Source of the DNA: Flammeovirgaceae bacterium
GTDB taxonomy: Bacteria; Bacteroidota; Bacteroidia; Cytophagales; Cyclobacteriaceae
DNA length: 24,583 nucleotides
Direction: 5' to 3'
Assembly (NCBI GenBank): GCA_003229495.1
Contig: QIEB01000670.1
Span: 1 to 24,583, forward strand
The position numbers were made by a program, and so were the translations under genes. Shown here piece after piece: positions 16,630-24,253 of the stretch. How positions within the stretch are numbered: position 1 is the first letter of the stretch; each line of letters starts with the position of its first letter. The notes under the pieces are model-generated. The model saw nothing but the letters and a program-made list of their open reading frames with translations. It had not been told where the DNA came from and searched no databases.

Positions 16630-17475
16630 TTAGTTGAGTATCCCGCAAGTCCATACTGGACGACGGGCGTGGTTGACCACGTCCTCCGCAATGCTCCCAC
16701 TCAACAAGTGTATTAATCCAGTCCTGCCGTGGGTAGCAAGAGCAATCATATCCGCATCAATGTCTTCAGCAAAGTAGATGATACCGTCTTCTTCTGTGGA
16801 CTCATTATAGATTTCGATGGTATAATTCTCCAAGTGGTGCTTTTGCACGAAGGCATGGATCCTTTTTTTAATGGTCCTGCTATTTTCAAAATTCCCGGGA
16901 GTATCTACTTTTACCAAATGAAGTTTAGCGTCCAACAAGTTCTGGAGGGTTTTTAATTCTGCGGCTACATTGTCCTCAGTTTCAATAAAATCGGCAGCGA
17001 ACACAATGTCCGTCACCTGGTTGAAATCAACGGGATATTTAACGGTGATCACCGGACATTTAGAGTGCCGGACCACGCGTTCTGTATTTGATCCAACTAT
17101 TACTTCTTCATAGCCTGACGCCCCCTTTGATCCCATTATCACCAGATCAGCCTCACTAGCAAGAATATCTCTGGCAATGTGGTGAAAAGGATTTCCTAAT
17201 TTAATACTGGTGATGATATTGACTTCCTCCAGGTTGCCCCTGGCCACTAGTTTTGAAAGATCATTTTTTCCCTTATCCAGCAGTTTTTTTATAAAAACGT
17301 CTTCTGAAATGTCTTCAGGGCCGCCTCCCTGAGTAGCAAAAGATCCCTGTACAAAACCTTCCACCACATGTAGCAATAGCACTTGTGCACCAGTTTTGGC
17401 AGCCAGATTAACAGCAGCATCCAAAGCATAGCCTGCTTCTTTGGAGAAATCTGTTGGGACAAGAATTGTTTTCAT
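16630..17475 (-). CDS. Tandem universal stress protein (UspA family)
   Basis: A 281-residue cytoplasmic protein with two Usp domains, about 1-145 and 150-281. The first domain starts KTILVPTDFSKEAGYALDAA and has a complete nucleotide-binding G-x2-G-x9-G-S pattern (GSKGASGYEEVIVGS). The second domain has the same loop with the first Gly replaced by Ala (ATHGRTGLIHLLSGS). An ATP-binding type is therefore likely, at least for domain 1. The chosen ATG is preferred over a TTG three codons upstream because the family begins with MKTILVP. It is followed after 3 nt by the SUI1 gene. Confidence 0.93.
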   Translation of the reverse strand: MKTILVPTDFSKEAGYALDAAVNLAAKTGAQVLLLHVVEGFVQGSFATQGGGPEDISEDVFIKKLLDKGKNDLSKLVARGNLEEVNIITSIKLGNPFHHIARDILASEADLVIMGSKGASGYEEVIVGSNTERVVRHSKCPVITVKYPVDFNQVTDIVFAADFIETEDNVAAELKTLQNLLDAKLHLVKVDTPGNFENSRTIKKRIHAFVQKHHLENYTIEIYNESTEEDGIIYFAEDIDADMIALATHGRTGLIHLLSGSIAEDVVNHARRPVWTCGILN

Positions 17476-17530
17476 AAAGTGCAACGGTTAAGTGGTCGGC
17501 CTAAATATAGCAATGTTTCGTAGAAAAACA

Positions 17531-17569
17531 CTGAACATTGAACACCGAACAAGAAATGTCGAAGTTGAT
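17531..17569 (+). repeat. GAACA-type intergenic repeat, single copy
   Basis: The run CTGAACATTGAACACCGAAC continues AAGAAATGTCGAAG. It shares GAACACCGAACAAG with the left copy at 16174. It lies between menA and the universal-stress gene and has no coding potential that I can see. Confidence 0.55.
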
Positions 17570-17589
17570 AGCTGTGATTTCTATGACCT

Positions 17590-17652
17590 AGTAGTGCGTT
17601 TTCTAGTTATCATTACAAATTTTATGCAATACTAATTAGGGAACGCACTACT
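17590..17652 (-). terminator. Inverted repeat at the menA 3' end
   Basis: AGTAGTGCGTT (17590-17600) and AACGCACTACT (17642-17652) are perfect 11-bp inverted repeats separated by 41 nt. The right arm encodes the last menA codons. Folding would close a long AT-rich loop behind menA. No U tract follows, so it may act as a transcript-end stabiliser and not as a standard intrinsic terminator. Confidence 0.4.
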
Positions 17653-18552
17653 TGCTATAACCAGTCCCAGCCCAAAAGTTAGCACATAAACCAGTGTGGT
17701 CAGGGCCATTTGTTTCAAATACGGATCCAGATCAGCTCCGGATTTGAATTGGACGGCCTTCCCGTTCATGTAGATCAGCGGTAGTGTAAGTAGAAAGATC
17801 CATTGCCAGGGAGAAGAGTAGTGTAACATAGTAAAGACGATCGAGCAACTGATCCCTATAAAAAGAAGTGCCCAATGATACCAGATAGCCGCCGGCCGGC
17901 CGACGCGCACAGGTATCGAAAGTTTGCCGGCTTTCCTGTCACTTTCAATATCCCGAATATTATTGATGTTCAAAACTGCAGTGGCAAAGAGACCACATGA
18001 CAATGCCGGGAGTAAATTGTCCCATTGGAAACTGGATGTTTGTAGAAAATAAGTTCCAAATACCGCCACCAGTCCAAAGAACAATAGTACCGCCAGGTCG
18101 CCCAGTCCCTGGTAGCCATAGGGTTTTTTACCAGAAGTGTAATTAATGGCTGCAGCAATGCTCACTATCCCCAAAAATAAAAATATGTAGAACGGCGGGC
18201 TATTGAATCCAACACTCTGAATCAGTAGTAGAATGCCCAATAACAAAGTAAATACACCAATCCCCACCATAGCCGTTTTCATTTTGGCTGCGGGAATGAT
18301 CCCTGACTGGACCATTCTATCCGGACCAATTCTCCCATGATGGTCTGCACCATGCTTATTATCACCATAGTCATTTGCCAGGTTTGACAATATCTGCAGA
18401 AGAAAGGTGGTTGTCAGGGTCAAAAAGAAAACAATCCAATCGAAAGGTCCATGATAATATGCTAAAAATCCCCCCATGCATATGCTGGCGGCTGCCAGAG
18501 GTAAGGTGCGGGGCCTGGCGGCGATAATCCATACTTTGGTTGTGGTTGACAT
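17632..18552 (-). CDS. menA: 1,4-dihydroxy-2-naphthoate polyprenyltransferase
   Basis: Attaches the polyprenyl chain to DHNA in menaquinone synthesis, in the inner membrane. The 306-residue protein has about eight or nine hydrophobic segments. The UbiA-family prenyl-diphosphate motifs are visible: Asn60-Asp61-Tyr-Gly-Asp64 followed by HGADH, and the second NNIRDIESDRKAGK with Asp201 and Asp205. The N-terminal WIIAARPRTLPLA is typical of MenA. It starts 3 nt after the argS stop, so it is the third gene of the DHS-like/argS/menA unit. Confidence 0.96.
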   Translation of the reverse strand: MSTTTKVWIIAARPRTLPLAAASICMGGFLAYYHGPFDWIVFFLTLTTTFLLQILSNLANDYGDNKHGADHHGRIGPDRMVQSGIIPAAKMKTAMVGIGVFTLLLGILLLIQSVGFNSPPFYIFLFLGIVSIAAAINYTSGKKPYGYQGLGDLAVLLFFGLVAVFGTYFLQTSSFQWDNLLPALSCGLFATAVLNINNIRDIESDRKAGKLSIPVRVGRPAAIWYHWALLFIGISCSIVFTMLHYSSPWQWIFLLTLPLIYMNGKAVQFKSGADLDPYLKQMALTTLVYVLTFGLGLVIASSAFPN

Positions 18553-18555
18553 AGG

Positions 18556-18969
18556 CTACATCCTGTCTGGTACATCAATACCCAATAGACCCATTCCGGA
18601 CTTGATAATTTTCGCCGTCTGCTCAGACAACACTACCCGGAATTGGCTACAGTTGAGGTCTGGCTCATTGAAAATAGACACCTCTGCATAAAAACGGTTG
18701 TATTCCTTGGCCAGCTCATAGATATACTGGGCAATGGTGGAGGGGGTATAGTCCATAGCAGCAGACTGTATTTTGCCAGGGTATTCATCAAATAAGTATA
18801 TAAGCGCTTGTTCACTGGGATGCAGGGTAAGGTCGCCCGGCTCAAATTCAAAGGACAGTTCATCAGCCCGGGCCTTTCTCAATATGGCGGATATCCTGGC
18901 GTGGGTATATTGAATAAAAGGACCGGTATCTCCCTGAAATGCAATAGATTCTTCCGGGTTGAAAAGCAT
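18556..18969 (-). pseudogene. argS: Arginyl-tRNA synthetase, C-terminal fragment after frameshift
   Basis: This frame carries the C-terminal part of ArgS. The homologous frame actually begins a little upstream of the ATG, at KVDPKKR (18990), in the frame shifted relative to the N-terminal part. The segment FNPEESIAFQGDTGPFIQYTHARISAILRKA is typical of bacterial ArgS. The DALR anticodon-binding domain follows to the normal terminus (LLGIDVPDRM). Alone it has 137 residues and would lack the catalytic core. Read with the upstream fragment the total would be about 594 residues, normal for the family. It could be a real mutation, an assembly or sequencing error, or recoding. Confidence 0.9.
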
Positions 18970-18992
18970 CCTTTTCTTGGGATCTACTTTAG

Positions 18993-20333
18993 TTACTTTA
19001 ATGCTCCTAACCCCAGGGTTTTGTAAAGTTTTAAGGCCTCCTGATCGTCTAACCCCTCGATTTTACCCAATTCCAGGGTATGTACTTCCGCGGTTTTGAT
19101 CATCTCGTCCATGATCTGATCGGCATCCACTACTTTCCCTTCCCTGGATTTCATTTTACCACTGGGGAGATCGACCATCCCATAGCTCAGGTGATACAAT
19201 CCATCTGCATAGGGGCGGTCCAGTCTATTCAAAATTTTGAATAAAACCACAAAATGATAGTCCTGCTCATTGCCTACTACATACACGGAGTGATTGAACT
19301 GAAAATCATCATAACGCAAATCTGCGGTGCCAAGATCCTGAGTAATATAAACAGAGGTGCCGTCCCCCCGAAGGATTAATTTCTCATCCAGCCCCTGATC
19401 GGTAAGGTCAACCCAGACAGATTGGTCTTCTTTTTGATAGAAAACTCCTTTTTCCAGACCTTCTTTAACAATGTTTTTTCCAAGCACATAGGTGTCCGAT
19501 TCGTAGTAGATCTTATCAAAGTCAGCTCCTATGGTGAGGTAGGTTTCATCAAATCCATCATACACCCACCGGTTCATTTTTTCCCACAGGGCCAAAGTTT
19601 CAGGGTCATGGGCTTCCCATTTTTTCAACATGCTTTGTGCGTCTTTCAAAATAGGAGCGTTCTTGGCAGCTTCTTTGGGGTTGTCACCTGCTTCTACCAG
19701 TTTTTCCACTTCTTTATTAAAGGCTTTGTTGAATTTTACATAATAGTCTCCCACAAAGTGATCTCCTTTCATTTTCAAAGATTCGGGGGTGGCGCCATTC
19801 CCGAATTCTTGATAGGCAACCATGGATTTGCAAATATGAATGCCCCGGTCATTTACGATACAGACCTTTTTAACCTCAAAGCCGGCCTTTTCCAGTATGT
19901 TACAAACTGAAAACCCCAGACAAATATTCCTTAAATGTCCCAGGTGTAGCGGCTTATTGGTATTGGGAGAGGCTATTTCAATAACCGCCAGCTGATGGTT
20001 TTTCTGGCCCTGACCCCAGCTTTTACAAGCTGCAATGGTCACTAATTTATTTAACCAGATTTTATCGTGAATGGTCAGATTCAAAAAACCTTTTACTACC
20101 TGGAATGCCCTTACCGCGGGATCGTTTTCCACCAGATAGTTGCCAAGGTCATCAGCTATTTCCTGAGGGTTTTTGCCGGCTTGTTTGGCTATGGGAAAAG
20201 TAACATAGGTATGTGTCCCCTGGAACTCTTTCCGGGTGGGCTGCAAAACCAGACTTTCTGCTGCTATTGAAACATTATAAAGTTTGTCCAGCGCCTGTGA
20301 AAGGCTTTCCCTTAATTGTTTATCAATATTCAT
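18993..20333 (-). pseudogene. argS: Arginyl-tRNA synthetase, N-terminal and catalytic part, frameshifted
   Basis: ArgS charges tRNA-Arg and is normally essential and single-copy. This frame gives 446 residues. It holds the Arg-tRNA synthetase N-terminal domain, the HIGH-like PLHLGHLRN, the QDLGTADLRYD and YVVGNEQDYHF blocks, and the KMSKS-like GKMKSREGKVVD. It stops at TAA (18995-18993) right after LGLGALK, where family members continue to a KVDPKKRM segment. That segment is found in the next frame only 5 nt further, where about 12 nt are expected, so about 7 nt are missing. A gene start lies 1 nt behind the DHS-like gene. Confidence 0.93.
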
Positions 20334-20334
20334 T

Positions 20335-21312
20335 TTACCAATCTAACACATGCGCAAAAATAAGAGGAGCAACAATACTTGCATCCGATTCAATGATAAA
20401 TTTTGGGGTGTCCACATCCAGTTTGCCCCAGGTGATCTTCTCATTGGGGACCGCCCCAGAATAGGACCCATAACTGGTGGTAGCATCGGAGATTTGGCAA
20501 AAGTAACTCCATACGGGGGTTGATGTTCTTTTTAGGTCCTGATGTAACATAGGTACTACACAGATAGGAAAGTCTCCGGCGATCCCTCCGCCTATTTGGA
20601 AGAATCCGATACCCGAATCCTGGGCAACCTTACTGTACCATTGAGCCAGCCAAATCATGTATTCGATCCCGGTCTTCACAATTTCGGGGGAAAATTCCTC
20701 CTTAATACAATGAGCAGCAAAGATATTTCCCAGGGTGGAGTCTTCCCAACCGGGAACCACCAGGGGGATTTGTTTTTCAAAAGCAGCCAGCACCCATGAA
20801 TCACTGGGGTCGATTTGGTAATTAGACTGAAGCTCACCTGACTCCAACAGCTGGTAGATGTATTGGTGAGGGAAATATCGTTGGCGCTGGTTGGCAGCCC
20901 TTGACCATAGGGCTGTTAAATGGTGCTCCAGATGGCGCATGGCCTCCTCTTCAGGAATGCAAGTGTCTGTAACGCGATTCAGTCTAGATTCGAGCAGGGA
21001 TTTTTCGTCTGCGGGCGTCAGGTCACGGTAGTCCGGTACCCTGCGATAGTGATTGTGGGCTACCAGGTTGAAAATATCTTCTTCCAGATTGGCGCCAGTA
21101 CAACATATGATATGGACCTTGTCGTTCCTGATCATGTGGGCCAGGGATTTTCCCAGCTCTGCGGTACTCATGGCCCCGGCCAGAGTGATCATCATTTTCC
21201 CACCTTGATCCAGTAACTGCTTATAGCCTCTAGCGGCGTCTACCAGACTGGCAGCATTGAAATGCAAAAAGTGAGATTCGATAAAGGAAGATATGGGTTT
21301 GTCCCGGCTCAC
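20335..21312 (-). CDS. Deoxyhypusine synthase-like protein
   Basis: Homologue of deoxyhypusine synthase, which in eukaryotes and archaea moves an aminobutyl group from spermidine to a lysine of eIF5A. The 325-residue protein has the NAD-site-like segments MMITLAGAMSTAELG (40-54), ICCTGANLEEDIFN (69-82) and VPGWEDSTLGN (186-196). The active-site lysine is Lys297 in ITWGKLDVD. The helix-turn with the catalytic histidine (GGGxxKHH in human DHS) reads GGGIAGDFPICVVPM here, so that histidine is lost. Bacteria have no eIF5A, so the substrate must be different, perhaps a polyamine. The start is GTG. Divergent from the PLP decarboxylase (96-nt gap) and directly upstream of argS. Confidence 0.88.
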   Translation of the reverse strand: MSRDKPISSFIESHFLHFNAASLVDAARGYKQLLDQGGKMMITLAGAMSTAELGKSLAHMIRNDKVHIICCTGANLEEDIFNLVAHNHYRRVPDYRDLTPADEKSLLESRLNRVTDTCIPEEEAMRHLEHHLTALWSRAANQRQRYFPHQYIYQLLESGELQSNYQIDPSDSWVLAAFEKQIPLVVPGWEDSTLGNIFAAHCIKEEFSPEIVKTGIEYMIWLAQWYSKVAQDSGIGFFQIGGGIAGDFPICVVPMLHQDLKRTSTPVWSYFCQISDATTSYGSYSGAVPNEKITWGKLDVDTPKFIIESDASIVAPLIFAHVLDW

Positions 21313-21408
21313 TGGTTTAGGGATATTTTAAAATTGGAAGCTGTAAAGATCAGAAAATTATGGCGATATTGCGCCACCCAAAACAAAAATAAGTACTGTA
21401 GAAAAGGC

Positions 21409-22797
21409 ATGAAAAGATACATCGATCTGATTCAGCAGACATTCGAATTTCCTAACAGAGAATTCACTGTCGATGACGGCCAACTGAAGTTTCATGGAGT
21501 CTCAATGATGGAAATTATTAACACTTACGGTACTCCCTTGAGACTGACTTATCTGCCAAAGATTTCAGAAAACATAGAATTGATTACCAGGTGCTTTCAG
21601 GAAGTCATGAAACAGTATAACTATGACGCTTCCTATACCTACTGCTACTGTACAAAATCATCACATTTTAGTTTTGTGATGGAGGAGGTATTGAAGACAG
21701 GAGCTCAACTGGAGACTTCTTCAGCATTCGATATTTCCATTATCAGGAATCTGTGCGGCCACCAACGAATGACTAAAGACCAACTGGTGATTTGTAATGG
21801 ATTTAAACGACCTCTTTACCTTAAATATATAGTAGAACTGATAAAAGATGGGTTTGATAATTGTATACCCATTTTGGACAACTTGAAGGAGTGCGAGTAC
21901 TATGAATCTCAGTTGGATAAACCTTATTCAGTGGGTATTCGCCTGGCGTCAGATGAGCAGCCTAAATTCGAGTTTTACACTTCCCGTCTGGGGATTAGAT
22001 ACAGAGATGCGATCGATTATTATCAGCAAAAAATCAAACCGGGTAACGCCAAATTGAAGGTACTACATTACTTTATCAATTCCGGGATCAGGGATTCTGC
22101 TTATTACTGGAGCGAGTTGAGCAGGTTCATGTACAAATATTGCGAACTAAAAAAAATATGCCCTGATCTGGATTCTATAGATATTGGCGGCGGCTTCCCC
22201 ATTAAAACTTCCCTGAACTTCACTTACGATTACCAATATATGATCGAACAGGTGGTGGAAAATATCCAGTGGATATGTAGTAAAAACCACGTGCCTGTTC
22301 CGCATATCATCACTGAATTTGGCAGCTATACGGTAGGAGAAACCGGGGCCATGATCTACTCGATCCTGGACCAGAAAATGCAGAACGAAAAAGAGCTTTG
22401 GTACATGATCGACGGCTCATTTATCAACCATCTTCCGGATACCTGGGGAATTGGCAGCAAATTTATATTGCTTCCAATAAATAATTGGCAATCAGGGTAT
22501 CAAAGAGTCAGCCTGGGAGGACTTACCTGCGACAGCATGGACTATTATAATTCTGAGATCCATTCCTCAGAATTATTTCTGCCAACAATGGACAATGGGA
22601 GCCAGCTGTATATCGGCATGTTTCATACCGGGGCCTACCAGGAATCTTTGGGTGGCTTTGGCGGATTACAACATTGTTTGATACCGGCGCCACAACATGT
22701 GATCATTGATCGCGATAAGAACGCGGTGGTGCAAAGCAGACTGTTTGCTGAGGAACAGGAAAGTGAGGATATGCTGAGGCTGCTGGGGTACGCCTAA
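21409..22797 (+). CDS. Fold-III PLP amino-acid decarboxylase (arginine/ornithine/lysine type)
   Basis: A 462-residue cytoplasmic enzyme of the alanine-racemase-fold decarboxylase group, often labelled arginine decarboxylase in Bacteroidota. It is much shorter than classical SpeA (about 630 residues). The PLP lysine is Lys83 in YCTKSS. The phosphate loop is GGGFP (260-264), the EPGR-like segment is EFGSYTVGE (303-311), and the partner-subunit residues are Cys374-Asp375 in GLTCDSMD. The exact substrate cannot be fixed by eye. The ATG at 21409 is preferred over earlier codons because it follows AAAGG closely and the longer N-terminus overlaps the DHS-like gene. Diverges from that gene, pointing to polyamine metabolism. 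Confidence 0.85.
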   Translation: MKRYIDLIQQTFEFPNREFTVDDGQLKFHGVSMMEIINTYGTPLRLTYLPKISENIELITRCFQEVMKQYNYDASYTYCYCTKSSHFSFVMEEVLKTGAQLETSSAFDISIIRNLCGHQRMTKDQLVICNGFKRPLYLKYIVELIKDGFDNCIPILDNLKECEYYESQLDKPYSVGIRLASDEQPKFEFYTSRLGIRYRDAIDYYQQKIKPGNAKLKVLHYFINSGIRDSAYYWSELSRFMYKYCELKKICPDLDSIDIGGGFPIKTSLNFTYDYQYMIEQVVENIQWICSKNHVPVPHIITEFGSYTVGETGAMIYSILDQKMQNEKELWYMIDGSFINHLPDTWGIGSKFILLPINNWQSGYQRVSLGGLTCDSMDYYNSEIHSSELFLPTMDNGSQLYIGMFHTGAYQESLGGFGGLQHCLIPAPQHVIIDRDKNAVVQSRLFAEEQESEDMLRLLGYA

Positions 22798-22800
22798 CGG

Positions 22801-22835
22801 GATCTCTGATCTATGACCTCTGATCTCTGATCTAC
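22801..22835 (+). repeat. Short tandem repeat of TCTGATC type
   Basis: GATCTCTGATCTATGACCTC is followed by TGATCTCTGATCTAC. The units are CTCTGATCT/ATGACCT-like and follow immediately behind the decarboxylase gene. Similar short repeats are common intergenic filler in Cytophagales genomes as I know them. Confidence 0.6.
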
Positions 22836-22848
22836 ATGGGGCTTGGGA

Positions 22849-22971
22849 TTAAGATTCCGGTACTGGAAATCCTGTATTTTGTTTCACCCAGAAATCGACC
22901 ACAGTAATGTCTGCCAGAATATCACCCAGTAACCTACCAAAAGTCTCATAAGTAGTAAATGCCCTGAGCAA
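22849..22971 (-). other. Possible short or remnant coding frame
   Basis: A minus-strand frame of 40 codons (from a TTG) ends in TAA. It reads protein-like in composition, with segments TYETFGRLLGDILADI and VDFWVKQNTGFPVPES. An in-frame stop lies a few codons before the TTG. I do not recognise it. It may be the tail of a decayed gene or chance. Confidence 0.22.
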
Positions 22972-23009
22972 TTTGTAATTTTAGATCAGTTACCATCGAT
23001 GAAGATAAG

Positions 23010-23834
23010 ATGAAGGCATATTTGATAATATTGGCATTATTTGCTTTTATGGCGAATAGTATTACCACTAAAGCCCAACGCATTCTATTGGGTGAAGCGA
23101 TATTGGTGAGTACTTCTCCGCTGATAAAAGATGCAGATTCGGATGCCTTTAAATCTTTTATGTTGGAAGAGCTGGCGCCAGCCTGGAATAAGAGTTCATC
23201 CGGAGCCACTTTGTACCTGCTCAAAGCGGACCGTGGAGGCCGAAAGGGGGAATTATTAACGGTGTGCATCGCCGCGAAACTAGAAGACCGAAAGAAACAG
23301 CCCCCTGGTAGTCCATTCAATGATAAGGCTGTAGTTTCGGTCGCCGGTGAATTATCAGAAAGGCCTTCTGATTTCTTAGGCAGGCCGGATGGCTATACCG
23401 AGTATCACTTGATCGGTGCCGATCAGTTTACCTCCCTACCTGCCATTGATCTACTCGGAATCCACTACATCAAGGTAAAACCGGACCGGGCTGGAGATTT
23501 CGAGAAACTGGTTGTTCATAAGTTGCATCCAGCGGTGGGCCATCTTGTTAATGACATGAACCTGTTGTATTACAAGGCCGTCGCGGGAGATGACAAAGGG
23601 TCGTATATAACGATTTATGCCATCGAATCGGTGTCTGCCCGGGAAAGATTTTGGCCTACCGGCGGAAAAGAGCAAGATATCGTCAAGCAGCTGTTCGGAC
23701 CCCATAAGCAACTCGCTCTTGAACTGAGTTCATATCTGGTGGAAGATTCATACCTGGGACCTGAAACCGGTGCAGGAGCCGCATACTTTGAAAGTATGGA
23801 ATGGACCGACTACGTGGTTCTGGATTCGAAATAG
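23010..23834 (+). CDS. Secreted protein with two duplicated domains, function unknown
   Basis: A 274-residue protein with a Sec signal (about 1-22, ending KAQ). The mature chain consists of two similar halves of about 110 residues. RILLGEAILVSTSPLIKD, FKSFMLEELAPAW, ATLYLLKADRG and GYTEYHLIGAD in the first half correspond to DLLGIHYIKVKPDRAGD, FEKLVVHKLHPAV, MNLLYYKAVAGDD and WTDYVVLDS in the second. The pattern strand - helix with Pro - strand - strand resembles dimeric alpha/beta-barrel (ferredoxin-like) domains such as NIPSNAP or ABM proteins, so the two halves could form an internal pseudo-dimer. No catalytic motif is visible. It stands alone between a repeat-bearing gap and a cyclase remnant. 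Confidence 0.72.
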   Translation: MKAYLIILALFAFMANSITTKAQRILLGEAILVSTSPLIKDADSDAFKSFMLEELAPAWNKSSSGATLYLLKADRGGRKGELLTVCIAAKLEDRKKQPPGSPFNDKAVVSVAGELSERPSDFLGRPDGYTEYHLIGADQFTSLPAIDLLGIHYIKVKPDRAGDFEKLVVHKLHPAVGHLVNDMNLLYYKAVAGDDKGSYITIYAIESVSARERFWPTGGKEQDIVKQLFGPHKQLALELSSYLVEDSYLGPETGAGAAYFESMEWTDYVVLDSK

Positions 23835-23914
23835 GTGCCATGGTTGGTTTGACCAAAACGGCGCTCTGAATCAATAATGCGTGGCTCAATCAACTAGTAA
23901 TTACTATTTTTGGT

Positions 23915-24253
23915 TTATGAATCATCTAAAATATCCAATTGGCGAATTTCAAATAGACGTTCATAATTTAGCCCTTCTGGATTTAGCTCTCCGTTTTCAT
24001 ATGCTTTTTCAAGCCAGAAAGCAGCTTCCTCAGACATTCCTAGTAAAGAATATATCTCTGCAATAGGTGAATATCCATCATCTAACTCTATCTCTTTTAG
24101 CCATTTGCCATTATACTTCTCAATAATAGGTCTTTGTACCCTACGGTTCTTCTTCAGTAATTCAAATGCTTTCTCCTCATCTTCCTCCATTAACGCTGTA
24201 TACCCGACAATGTCGGTGAACATGATGGCTGCAAGTTGACGAGATTGGGACAT
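23915..24253 (-). pseudogene. Adenylate/guanylate cyclase remnant with internal in-frame deletion
   Basis: The 112-residue frame starts like a Bacteroidota class III cyclase: MSQSRQLAAIMFTDIVGYTA, with the first metal-binding Asp14, then KNRRVQRPIIEKYNGKWLKE. Class III cyclases next need GDGxLAxF and the rest of the catalytic domain. Instead, at about residue 54, the chain switches to a TPR-like tail, IAEIYSLLGMSEEAAFWLEKAY, which is usually found some 400 or more residues later in such proteins. Nearly the whole catalytic core and most of the repeats are thus missing without loss of frame. It cannot make cyclic nucleotides. It may be a dead gene or a small leftover protein. Confidence 0.7.

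Noticed and set aside
18985..19001. Programmed -1 frameshift in argS
   Set aside because: No slippery heptamer or downstream pseudoknot is evident, and the protein would still lack about two residues of the usual linker.
16279..21312. SUI1 and DHS-like genes as one imported archaeal/eukaryotic translation module
   Set aside because: They lie in different transcription units several kilobases apart, and both families occur separately in many bacteria.
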